From the NCBI GenBank assembly GCA_033557685.1, contig JAWQRN010000042.1, positions 1 to 47,123 of the forward strand: a stretch of 47,123 nucleotides of DNA. Direction: 5' to 3'. The position numbers and the translations under genes are program-made. Below, one piece after another: positions 1-10,759 of this stretch. The DNA comes from Sperchopsis tessellata. Lineage: Eukaryota; Arthropoda; Insecta; Coleoptera; Hydrophilidae. The notes beneath the pieces are model-generated. The model searched no databases. It was given only the letters and a program-made list of their open reading frames with translations, and had not been told where the DNA came from. Each line of letters begins with the position of its first letter. Within the stretch, counting starts at the first letter, position 1.

Positions 1-1209
1 TAAGATATGAACTTTTTACAAAATACGAAACATTTTGTACGAGTGTTTTACCGAACTGGTACAAAACTGGTATAAGAGGAACCAATTATTAATATGACAC
101 TCTAAGAGTCTTATTTCCCACCAGTAAATCCCACACTCATAAAAGTATTTTCTGTTTTTCCCCATATTATTCTTTCTCTATCGATACAATTAAATAACGT
201 GTTTTCCATGCCAATAATTTTGTCCTTATGAAAATAAAATATTGTTTTGAAATTTGGCTCCTACAAGTCCATGTCAAATGGGAATTGTATATTGTAAAAT
301 TAAATTAATGTGATTTTATTAATACTTAAGTTTGTTTAATAAGCCATATTTTTTTGTTCATAAAAAGACAAAATACAATCAGATAACTGGAAAGTTGGAA
401 CAAAATTAGATGACATTTAATGTAGCCCTTACCAGGGTTAATAGGTCACTGTTCACACCATTTCTGGTAATAGATTAAATATTTTCCATATGATCCTAAT
501 TTCCTTTAATTTGAAAACTTTGTAAAATGTATGTATATATTTTTTAAATTACAAACTAATTTAGTATGTAAGTTAGATTTTATTTGTAAAATTTTTGCCA
601 ATTGGCGTTTATAAATATTATATCATAGGGCTTTAAAGCTACTTTCAACTTTAGTTTTATTTTCTTGCATGAATTTTTTCGCAATATGTATCATTCATAC
701 AAAAGAAAGCACAATTATAAATTTAACTTTCTCCCAGCAAATATACTTGTTTTCAGTGAAAATCCTGAATAATTGATTAATTGAAATATTATAAAATGAA
801 ACAGGCATACAGTTTTTGGATTTAAGAAAATCTAAATTTTTATAAAACCTGATATATTTACAATTTGAACAAAACATTGAAATTTGTTTGTTCAAGTTAA
901 TATTTTTATTTTAATTTACTCAGTTTTTTATCAAAGTAATATTAAATTACCTTATGTTTATATATAAATGTCAAAAAACTGTTGGATTTAAAATCCCTAA
1001 AGTTATGGTAACATACAAAGTTTTTAGTTTTAGAAATATTTTGTTTGCTTAATGATTTTGCAAATTAGTTGATGATCAACTAATTAATACAAATTTAAGA
1101 AATACATAGGTTGAATGGTATAAAATATAAAAATGTTAATTTTGCAAAATGAAAATCCATGCAAGAAAATTATGCATAGTCAAATATTTACATTAGTTTG
1201 TTATATGAA
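1..1209. other. Intron of the gene ending at 1464; no recognisable element
   Basis: AT-rich sequence upstream of the acceptor at 1302-1303, read as the last intron of the plus-strand gene that enters from the left. I see no convincing coding exon, RNA gene or repeat with ends. A near-perfect 21-nt palindrome at about 1067-1087 could form a small hairpin, but such palindromes are common at this base composition. Confidence 0.5.
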
Positions 1210-1311
1210 GTTAGGACTAATTAGCTTAATTGTAAATATAAACTATTAACAGAAGCTGCTGTTAGGACTAACTTGATTAATACTAAATATAAAATATTTA
1301 CAGAAGCTGCT
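1210..1311 (+). repeat. 51-bp tandem duplication spanning a 3' splice site
   Basis: Two adjacent 51-bp copies (1210-1260 and 1261-1311) both start gttaggacta and both end in ACAGAAGCTGCT, with roughly ten differences in the AT-rich middle. Each copy therefore carries its own 3' splice acceptor and the first bases of the exon. The unit is 51 bp, so use of the upstream acceptor (exon from 1253) keeps the frame and would add 17 residues, with no stop between the two sites. Confidence 0.85.
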
Positions 1312-1464
1312 GAGGATAAAGTTTGCAGTGTGAAGAGGAAATCCGCTGGCGGAGATGCTCCAGAAGATACACCTGCTGAAGGGGCTACACCTGAAAAAAA
1401 ACCCAAAATGGATGAAGCCTCAAAGGAGGAAGAATCTAAAACAGAAGCTGAAGTTGCAGCCTAA
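1304..1464 (+). CDS. Terminal coding exon of an unidentified acidic, lysine-rich protein
   Basis: Partial gene: only the 3'-terminal coding exon is inside the window. The exon begins after the acceptor atatttacag (AG at 1302-1303) and stops at TAA 1462-1464. It encodes about 53 residues rich in Glu, Lys, Ala and Pro. Two basic clusters, VKRKSAGG and PEKKPKMDE, look like a bipartite nuclear localisation signal inside a disordered acidic tail. Codon use is richer in GC than the flanks, and the low-complexity charged composition is typical of C-terminal tails of nuclear proteins. No domain is visible and I do not recognise the family. The antisense frame over the same bases is a mirror of this composition. 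An alternative in-frame start of the exon at 1253 exists. Confidence 0.7.
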
Positions 1465-2140
1465 ACTGCCGTTAAAATATATTTTAACCTATGTATAATA
1501 TTAGGATATAATTGTTTGTAGTCCTAATGTTGAACATATTCATAACATGACACAAATAAGTTTTAGAAAAATTGCATTTATTTAAGTTAGTTGACACACA
1601 TAAATACACTTTACATAACTGTTAACATTCCTGATTTCAGGAGCTGTTCATATATTTCTTAGATACTTATAATTGGTATACAGATAATTCTGGATATGTG
1701 TGATTGTCATGTGGATTATTAGTAGGATGCATTTGTGTACTTAAGTTTTTACACAGTAACTTATAGGATTCTAATCTATGTACGTGTTGTGACTTGTAAA
1801 TGTAAGATAATGTTGGTGCTGTTCGTTTCTACAGTGTACACCAATAAATGGTTTAACCCGTTTCATTGTAAAATTGTGGTGAATCTCGAAGCCAGCTCTG
1901 CCATTACCTCACTAACACTGGTTTCTATGATGTGTTCATATCAAACATGCGTATTTTATACTGCTTTCTTTTTATAAAAGTTGATTAATAATAGGGATGT
2001 GCTAAATGTTGTTTAAGGTTGCCAATAACTGACAGTATTTTATTATTAAACTTCTCTGCCCAGGGAAGATCTGTATGGTACAAATTGTAACTAATTTTAT
2101 CTTATGGTATGGCAATAAAGAGTTAGTTTCCTGTAAATTT
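1465..2140 (+). other. 3' UTR of the gene ending at 1464
   Basis: Non-coding sequence after the stop. It holds two canonical AATAAA polyadenylation signals, at 1843-1848 and 2114-2119. The second is followed within 30 bases by a T-rich stretch (tttgtttttattttc), a typical downstream element. The transcript may end near 1865 or near 2140, so alternative polyadenylation is possible. Short open frames here have no coding features. Confidence 0.5.
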
Positions 2141-2419
2141 GTTTTTATTTTCTACTAACGATTTCGACAGTGAAATTTTGAACTAAAATATGTAAATAGC
2201 AGCGTGCAATACTTGAAGAGGCCCTTTTGAGATAGGTTGAAACCGACTGGTCAGCTGTCATAAACAAAATGCAAACATAAAACTAATCATGCCCCAATTT
2301 GGTTCATGCCTGAAGCAATGTATTTGTGTTGTAATAAAACAAACATAATGCTTTATCAACAAAATATTTGATATTTACCTTTTGGAAATGGTAAATAATT
2401 CAAAGAACTTAGACAGAAA

Positions 2420-2600
2420 AGCATGAGCTCAGTGGTTAAGTACTAGGCTACTAAGTGTGGGGTCTCGGGTTCTAGTCCCAGAGGTGGTTTATTACTCTGT
2501 ATAAGCTTGTAACCTTTTTGACTGTTCCTTGGATTAATAGCCTGGTAGAGCAGCATAGGGCACGTTTTAACATTTACATAAAGCCATCCTGAAAGGATCA
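2420..2600 (+). mobile_element. tRNA-derived SINE
   Basis: An RNA polymerase III split promoter is visible: A-box-like gagctcagtggttaag at 2425-2440 and a near-canonical B box gggttctagtccc at 2467-2479, spaced as in tRNA genes. The sequence does not fold into a complete tRNA gene with acceptor stem and anticodon loop. The non-tRNA body continues to about 2600. It lies in the intergenic spacer. Confidence 0.6.
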
Positions 2601-4761
2601 AACACTGATCTGAGTGATAAACATTTTTCCATAAACTTTGTCGTTGTCTAAAAGTCGTTGATGCATTTCAATTGCTTTTCATCTTCCCCCCTCAAATAAG
2701 AATTTAATATGTTATACAGCTTATAGTATTGCTGCGATCAAGTTGCAATTATGTTTACCCTTAGCTAACAATACCGTCTTTATTGTATATATTAACGCTA
2801 CAAGTCAAATTTGAACTTGCCTCATATTTAAAAGGAAAGTAAGAACTTGCACTGAAAGAGTATTGGATAATTAAATCTGTTAAATTCCTTCGAAAAATCA
2901 AGGTGGCATCCAGATTCATTAAATTTTTTCCTGGATGTTTAAAAATTACCCGTCATCTCTTATAATGGGGTTTTATTACTTTTCACACTTTTTACGTTAA
3001 AGTGCATTTATTTGCTCAACAAGTGTTGTTTCAGGTTTAAAATGCCCTCTTACATGTAGAGACCAATGGTACTTTACAGTTGTTGCTAGACCTCTGGATG
3101 TAGTCAATACACCTTGTACAACGTGTACCTGTCAAACAGTTTGATTATTAGAAAGAAAGGGACAGTTTTCATGATAAACTGCCTGACAAGTCTACTTAAA
3201 CTTTTAACTTACAAAGTAAATTCACTCTGTTGCCCCAATGACAAGAATAATGTGCATGACAAACTATTATGAATTTCAAAGAAGCAAAAAGACTGGTATG
3301 GAGGCAGATTTTATAAAATCAGTATATGGCACCATAGGTTGGTAGGTAATATATTCAATACCAACACGTCTAGTGCAGTACACACGCCAAATATACATGA
3401 TTGCTGATTTAGTAATGGTTAAAATTTTCACATCTCCAAATCAAGAATATATATTTTTTTAACCTCGTGATATCACATTTGCATGCCTTACCATTTAATT
3501 AATTTTATTCACTGCAAACAACAAAAATTTACAATAACAATTTATTTCAAGTAACTGCAAGTAAAGACAGTACACAGTCAGCAACTTCAGAACATTAAAT
3601 TAAATGACGTCACAAAATCATATATGCAGTCAAGAGGTAAGGCACTACTCCTAAAAGGTCGCATGCAAGTACCTGATATACTGTACAGTTCTAACTTTAT
3701 TATATTTTGAAGGTCTCCACAGCTTAATACTATTTAGCAGTTTAAGTATTTTTCTCAAACGATAAATCGGAAAATGTATATAGTGTGTCATACATAACTT
3801 ATATTATTAATTTTATGTAGATAACCCAAAAATCAAACGGATGTAGTACCTGTGTGATAAATATTATATTTTCTTTAAATAAACCTCTACATGAAATTTT
3901 CTTTCAACATTCTTATAACTCTTTTGCACTACAAAAGCCATTTGAACATTATTACAGCCATCCGAAAATATACCATACATGAAGGTAGACTCAAAGTTTT
4001 CATGCAGTGGAGAGCGTGATTTTTAGGCAGGGATGTGTATTTTCTATAAAGTATATACAAAAGGTGCAAAACCGAACTGAAAAATAAAATGCTTAATTTT
4101 TAAATAACGAATTTTACTTACAAATTTTAGAAATTAAAGTAGTGCTAAACGAAAAGAAAATAAATTATGTAATACAAATATTTATTATGGAATTTAGAAT
4201 AAATAATAGAATCGAATGCAAGTATGTATGTATAGATGCAGTCTTTAAATCAGTTTTTCTTTAAGTCATAATATCAAATAGGAGCATATATATACGCAAA
4301 CCAGCCTATAGAGAAAGCTGCATATAAACTAGCTCCTTAGTATTTATTAAAATGTAGTTATTCCTTTTCTTTAAGTAAGTTTCAATCTATTTGTGTTTCA
4401 TTTTATTATCATATACCTATCAGAATCACACTCGTATTGTAAATTTAGAGTAGACATATTTTATACATATCGAGAAGCACACATTCCTAAAATCGAACAA
4501 GGTTTCGGCACAATTTGCATGATATATAATCTACAGAGATTTAGAGTTCACAGTTATACCAATTGCATAATATATTTTATTACCGGGACAAAAAAATGAT
4601 AAGGTGTTGCCAGCCGAGAAACTCGTCAATATACAATCACAAAAACTTTGTGTATTTCAACAATTCGAATTTGAAATTATCAAAATGCATGTTCTGCAAT
4701 TTGTTTTTAGTTTTTTTTATACTAATCAATATCAAACTATGATAGTTTCCTCCTTATATGA
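2601..4761. other. Intergenic spacer, no gene recognised
   Basis: AT-rich sequence with no coding frame that shows domains or splice structure. A low-scoring tRNA-like stretch lies near 3630-3680 (minus sense), without a good B box. Nothing else can be supported. Confidence 0.4.
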
Positions 4762-4815
4762 CTGTTGTTTCTGTGTAGAAACACCATTCATATAGATTAT
4801 AACCTTGGAAGTCTA
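4762..4815 (+). mobile_element. Truncated short interspersed element of the CCGTGGAAGTCTA-tail family
   Basis: About 54 bp matching both ends of the element at 11259-11370: the left block tgttgtttctgtgtagaaac and the right block with the tail aaccttggaagtctat. The middle is deleted. It is one of five related copies in the window. Confidence 0.55.
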
Positions 4816-4900
4816 TAACATTTAATAGATTTTACCTTCTTTAAAAAATACAATAATATAGCCACAAATTTACATGATATTAAAAACAATCCATATACAG

Positions 4901-4965
4901 AGTTCTCGGTGGCAAAGTGGTAGCGGCTTGTATGTGTACATGTTCGAGATGACTAGGCTAAGTTT
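4901..4965 (+). mobile_element. SINE head (tRNA-related)
   Basis: An A box very close to consensus (tggcaaagtggtagcg, 4910-4925) is followed by a degenerate B box (gttcgagat, 4942-4950) at tRNA-like spacing. No intact tRNA cloverleaf and no clear 3' tail, so this reads as an old SINE fragment and not a tRNA gene. Confidence 0.45.
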
Positions 4966-5109
4966 GTATTTATGGCCAGAATTAATGGTGCTAAATACAT
5001 AAATTAATTTCTGTGATGCCTTTGTTAGTTTATTACTTTTTTCATTACTTGATATAGAAAATATTAAAAAATAGAGTTTTTGAAACATCATACAAGTGGC
5101 CATAAAGTA

Positions 5110-5190
5110 ACTGCGGCGTTAGAGCAATGTCTACCCTTTGGTAGTTAAGAGAGTTAGAGCAATGTCGACCCTGTGGTTAAGAGAGTTTAT
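5110..5190. repeat. Imperfect tandem duplication, about 38 bp unit
   Basis: The motif gttagagcaatgtc(t/g)accct, then a gap and ggttaagagagtt, occurs twice in direct tandem. The copies begin near 5118 and 5153. It is a local duplication in intergenic DNA and may derive from a SINE. Confidence 0.5.
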
Positions 5191-5329
5191 ACTTGGTTGC
5201 TATTTGGATGGAAGAACTTTCCACCCTCGCATACCTGTGGTCCACGCTAAAATAGGTATCATACTCTGTCAAAAGAGAGTTTTCTCAAACACAAAAGTGC
5301 ATGGGTTAGGTGCTTTTAAACTCTGAGCA

Positions 5330-6230
5330 CTATGTATATGTGACATAAATAACACATACATATACCAACTAAAATACGTAGAAACTCCCGACTCAGCTGA
5401 AACCCACAGATACGTAACTCATCCAAAGAATACAAACAACAGTCAAATAGAAAATGACTTTCAATGTTTACCCATATAAAATTGTAGATGATTAGACCTT
5501 GTTAAAATATAAAGTTCGGAGTCAATGATCAATGTGGTTGATGTAAATAAATCTTAATGCACGACTTAGTGATGTAATGGTGAATCTGGGAATAGTTTTA
5601 TTGATACACTTTTTTCTATCACAAAAATAATTAATTTTAACATTATAGTAGCAATATTATAAATTCAAAAATTGGTCTATTATTATAACAATAGTTATAA
5701 TAATTGCACCTATTTTAATTGTAAAAAAAATTACTTCTTTATTTCTTGATCCATTATATACAAGCTTATTAAATATTGTATAATTTTGTTAAACCTTTAT
5801 TGAATGCTACATGAAAAGGAATTAGTCTGAATTCCCCAACCCCAATAATTGATTGCAGTTCCCTCAATTGATAGTGATTGAAAATTGTTTTACCAATCAC
5901 TGAGAGCATGTCATTTATTACTTTCATAATATAAAGTTAATTTGTAAATATAATACTTGTTTCGAAACCTACATTTGAAGGACTTTATTTTTTCATCAAG
6001 TGCCTTGTTTTTGAAATGCCACTTTAAAGTTAAAATGTGTGACCATATGTGCAGATTGCTTGCTAGATATCGAAATGAAATAGTTACTAATATACTTGAT
6101 TTATTTTTTTTTATGTTACATTCCTGATAAATTTACCTTATACATTACTATTACTTACCATTAAAAAAGTCATTTTAATGTTGTAAATGAGGAGTACCTT
6201 TTTTGCATGTCCTGTTGCTATATAAGATAT
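5330..6230. other. Spacer upstream of the protease promoter
   Basis: AT-rich, no coding frame or repeat with defined ends recognised. It may hold distal regulatory sequence for the protease gene that begins near 6347, but nothing specific can be pointed to. Confidence 0.35.
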
Positions 6231-6350
6231 TGATAGATCTGATGACTATCACAAACATTAGGTAGTGAGATATCTTATCATCAAAATCTTTTGAACAACT
6301 TGATAACCAGCATCCTTTTAAATAGGCTCTGAAATTTCTAAAGGTTAGTC
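6231..6350 (+). promoter_or_regulatory. Candidate promoter of the aspartic protease gene with a GATA-site cluster
   Basis: Four HGATAR matches occur in 76 bp: TGATAG 6231-6236, its complement at 6246-6251, complement of TGATAA at 6275-6280, and TGATAA 6301-6306. A TATA-like box TTTTAAATAG lies at 6316-6325, and an initiator-like TTAGTC at 6345-6350 sits about 30 bases further on. That predicts a start near 6347 and a 5' UTR of about 36 nt before the ATG at 6383. An alternative TATATAAG lies at 6219-6226. GATA factors are known regulators of insect midgut genes; that this cluster acts in gut is inference. Confidence 0.45.
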
Positions 6351-6382
6351 TTTTTCTTTGGTTGAATTGAGACTAAAACAAA

Positions 6383-6447
6383 ATGTTTCGACTAAGCTCC
6401 TTATTATTGGTATGTGTGGTGGTTGGAATTCACTGTACTGTTCTAAG
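6383..6447 (+). CDS. Protease exon 1: signal peptide
   Basis: ATG at 6383 in good context (aaaATG), the first ATG after the predicted start site. Encodes MFRLSSLLLVCVVVGIHC and a few more residues, a clear secretory signal. Ends with donor GTAATT at 6448; the split codon AG|A encodes Arg. Confidence 0.85.
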
Positions 6448-7973
6448 GTAATTTTTTTTAAATTTATTTATTTTTCTTAAATTTGGTTGATCAAAATTAT
6501 GGATTGAGAGTTGGCTGCTATTAAAAAAATCAAACCAAAGCTTTTTAACGTGGGTATTGAACATTTGAAACCCCTACATTATTTCACAAAATCATGTGTA
6601 CACCATAATAGGTATAATGTCAAAACTAACAACATAAAATCCAAAAAGGAAATTGCTTTCCACCTATTTTTACATTTTTTTGTGAATTGTGAATCACCCT
6701 CAAAAACATATTTGACAAATAACAATGTTTTTCGTGAAAGTTTCCATCTAGTTTTTTGAGACCTTTGCTTGCACCATTAATATTACACATAAAAAAGAAA
6801 CATGAAGTCATAGGAGATTCTAATATTACAGGAAATTAATTTCAGTTTCAATAGAAATATATCTTTCAATAAATATTCATTTACGAAGGCTACTGGGACA
6901 AAACATTTTTATCTGAGTTTATTTAAGGATCTGCTGCCATTATTCAAAGGTTTTATGGATGTTGTACTATAAAAACACCATTATGTAAATAAATAAAAAT
7001 GTTTAAGAAATATAAGACAGATTTTCATATTCCAATTGAGAATTATTGTAGAAGATCTACATTTATCGTTACATTTGCTGACACAATGTTTGATATGGCT
7101 TAACCTTTTCACTCTGGCAAGCGTTTTTGACCATGGACTGCCTACGTGCCATATATATGGGGTATTATTTTAACATGGATTAAATTTATTTACCGAACTC
7201 CGTTGTATGAAGAGGATAAATGGTATTGATATTTAAAATGTAGGGGGAGGTAATTAAATTATAAACTTTAGGCTCTAATAATCTTGAATACACCAACAGC
7301 ACTGCATATTTTAAAAAATAAGCATATAAACAAGCAACATGGATTAATCCGGTCCCCGCACCATAATAATGTTTTTGTTTTGCGGGTGTATATGGTTCCC
7401 ACAGTAAAAAGATTAAATATCTGCTTAAGTGGACTAATTTAGTCATTTAATCTTATGCAAGATTTTGGTGTGATGCAGGCCAAAAACTCGACAGACCAAA
7501 CTCAAATAACATGCTATATTTTTATTTTCTTGGGGGGAATGAAAAATCACAGGCGATTTAATTGAAAAGTTTTAAATATAAAAACACTCTCTAAGGGTAG
7601 CATCAGCAAATCTTGACTTATTATTAGGTAGCATCAAAAAAATGTATTATTTAATATATGTAGGTACATAAAAACATTCTTCCCTAAAGGAGTAGTAAAA
7701 ATTATCATTTACCTGAAACAAATTATCTGTTTCTGAATTTTTCAAATTGTATTGGTTTATGATTTTAAAATCTATTAACTGTTCGTATGTCAATATATGT
7801 ACTACTGTAAAAATATAACCCAGAGAATATGTTGACCATGTCTTGAATATGTTATTATATATCCTACATTACATAAAATCATTAAGAAGATGCACTATGA
7901 AACTTCTGTTGCATTATTATGTGCATACTTTGAGAATGTCATTCCAATTTATAAGAAATTATAAGTTATATGG

Positions 7974-8013
<40 letters not shown>

Positions 8014-10723
8014 GTTTTATGGATAACCATATATTTACATTGTTCACATTTTTGGTTAACCAATTTTAAATTAATCTCTACCAGTATGTCAACACATGTT
8101 ATAATTAATATTTTATGGTATAATATTTAAATGTATGTTATATACATGCAAAATAATATTTTTTTCAGAATTCCACTGCAGAGAATACAAACAACCCCTA
8201 AAACAGTAGAGCAAGTAGCAAAAAGTATCCAAAACATTGAAAAGCGTTTTAGTGCACGAAATATACATGGAGTTCCACTTACCAACTTCTTAGATGTAAG
8301 TTTCAGAATATATATAATTTAATTCAAATGTCTATAGAATGACACTTAAATTTAATATCATGAAACAAAACTGCATTCTCCACCAGACATTTGGGGATAA
8401 AGGGAATTTTGTATATGTAGGATATATCCAAATGTGTGTTTAGTGTTGGATTTTAAGATATTTCGCTACAGTAATATTTTATATAAAATTTACCTCTACA
8501 TTACTGTACATTGCAACAGTAGATGGAATTTTGCCATTTTTGATAGCCTCTACATGGTTTCCATCTAGAATAACAATATAAAATTCGTACATCAATAATG
8601 TTTTCAAAATACACATGTGAAATAATTTAATATTCTAAAAATGTTGCTTGGGTCATACTTTTTAAAACTTTTATAAGCCATGATCGTGATTCTTTTAGAC
8701 CTCTATGATCCGATACACATCAGCAAAACTTACGCCACTAACAAAGACATTAAGACTATTATCTTATTGCACAATCTATAGAAACAATATTTACAACAAA
8801 TTTGTTTTTTTTTTAATATTGTATTTATCATATAGTTTTATCTCAACTAGACCCTTTGTAAAAAAAGGATCTCGATCTAGAACCGGTACATGCATAATAT
8901 AATTAACTAATATATACATGGTTCGACCTAAATTTAATATGTAATTAACCTAAAAGTTAATGTATACATAACACTGGTTATGTTTTCATTTATTATTGTC
9001 TCTTAGTCTTATGTTAAATGTTAATATTTTTACTACTTTTTGTTTAAATTTTATTATATTTAAAATACTCTTCGTTTCTTCATTCATTCTCTTGTATACC
9101 TGTATTCCTTGAGTAACTATATTTTGTATTCCATTTTTTGTTGTATTAATACTGTTTCAGTGTAGGTTATTTAGGTTGTGATTATAGAATTCGTATTTGT
9201 ATCTAAGCTTTATTGTTGATTTTGTCTGTTTATATCTTATTTGATAGATATATGATAGGCCGCCTGTTTTAATGATATCTTTCAAAGTTTGTATACTGTA
9301 GACCTTGTATATTTTCCTTGTTGGATGTCTCCTTTGTAAGCCAAACGTAGCGTTTATTGCCTTATTTTATATTTTTCCAAGTATATTTATAAGTTTTTTA
9401 TTTGTGTACCCCCAGATTAGTTACAAGTATAATGATCTCCTTTGCTCCTTACCAAAATACTGAACTCGGCTACCTCACAACCCTTGTCATGTTACATATC
9501 CAGGCTGTAATTGTATTTATTATGGTGAGACCAAATCTTCACTGTTTTTTAATATCTTCTGTTCTGATATGTTCTCGATGGTTTAATACCAGGTATTATG
9601 TTTTCTGTGTATTCATAATTAGTTGAATTAGAAATCATCTTTCAATTTCAATTATCTGATTTCCAGTTCCGCTTTATAAATGAGTGTTGCATCATCTGCA
9701 AATAGTATTTGCTCCTTATATAGTTTTCCAATTTCATTTACATATATAATGAAAAGTGTTTGAGACAGAATTGACCCTAGTGGCAATCTTGTTATTATTT
9801 TTGCAGAGCTAATTGTACCACTGGTTACTTTGTTTTCTCCTACTTCAGCTTTTTTTTAGTGCATCCAGTAGTTTCACGTAGAAAACTGTGTCAAATACTT
9901 TTTTTAGATCTAGGAACAGACCCATTTACTTACTTATGCTTATCTATATTATTCCGCTGCAGCTATATTCGTTGAAGTGTTCTCTTGAAACCATGCTGTT
10001 TGCATAAAGGAAATCTCTTTCTCTCTTTCAGATATTTTATCAACTTGCCAAGGATTATCTTTTTTATTTGTCAGTGTTAATGTGTTTGCTATGAGTCTAA
10101 AGTTTTTGGGGTCAATTATAGATATGGATGTGATTTTTCCAATTTTTAATTACTCTAAGGAGTAATTTATCAGTTTGGTAGATTCTGCCAGAATACTGGG
10201 ACCAGTACTACTTTTATTATTCAGTGTTTTTAGTATAATTGATACCTCCAGTTTTGTTGGTCTCATAGTAAATTAAATAGCCTTCTTCTGTGTGTTTATG
10301 TATTGGTTGTTGTAGGGGATTACTGTTTTCTGCACCTTCTAGATAACAATTATTTTTTTTTTTCAGTTATTTATTGTGCACAAGTTTTTCCATTGAATAC
10401 CATTTCTATAATGGTTTCTCTATTTTTTTAACCATTATGTATTTTATTTTTCATTAATACCATATTTCCCTTGAATCGCCCTCAACTTCTTTGACCCTTC
10501 TGCTGTAGTAATTTCCTTACATATAACTTGATGATTTTCTTTTCATTGATTGTTCATTGTGTAAGTTTTTAGTTTCTTGTATAGGTTATCTCTATTTTTA
10601 TTTTTCTGCTTATCTCAGGGATTACCAAGTTTTTGTTGAGAAGTTCTCTAATATATGTATTTTGAATGTTTTAGTGTATGCTTAGAGTCTTTGTCTTGTA
10701 TCTGCTTTGAAAATTCTTCAAAT

Positions 10724-10759
<36 letters not shown>

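Noticed and set aside
1221..1406. Minus-strand frame rich in Ser/Ala/Gly over the left terminal exon
   Set aside because: It is the antisense mirror of the charged exon at 1304-1464, which has an acceptor, stop and polyadenylation signals on the plus strand.
2420..2500. tRNA gene
   Set aside because: A and B boxes are present, but no complete acceptor stem, anticodon loop or terminator; treated as a SINE head.
3630..3680. tRNA-like or SINE sequence on the minus strand
   Set aside because: No acceptable B box and no defined ends.
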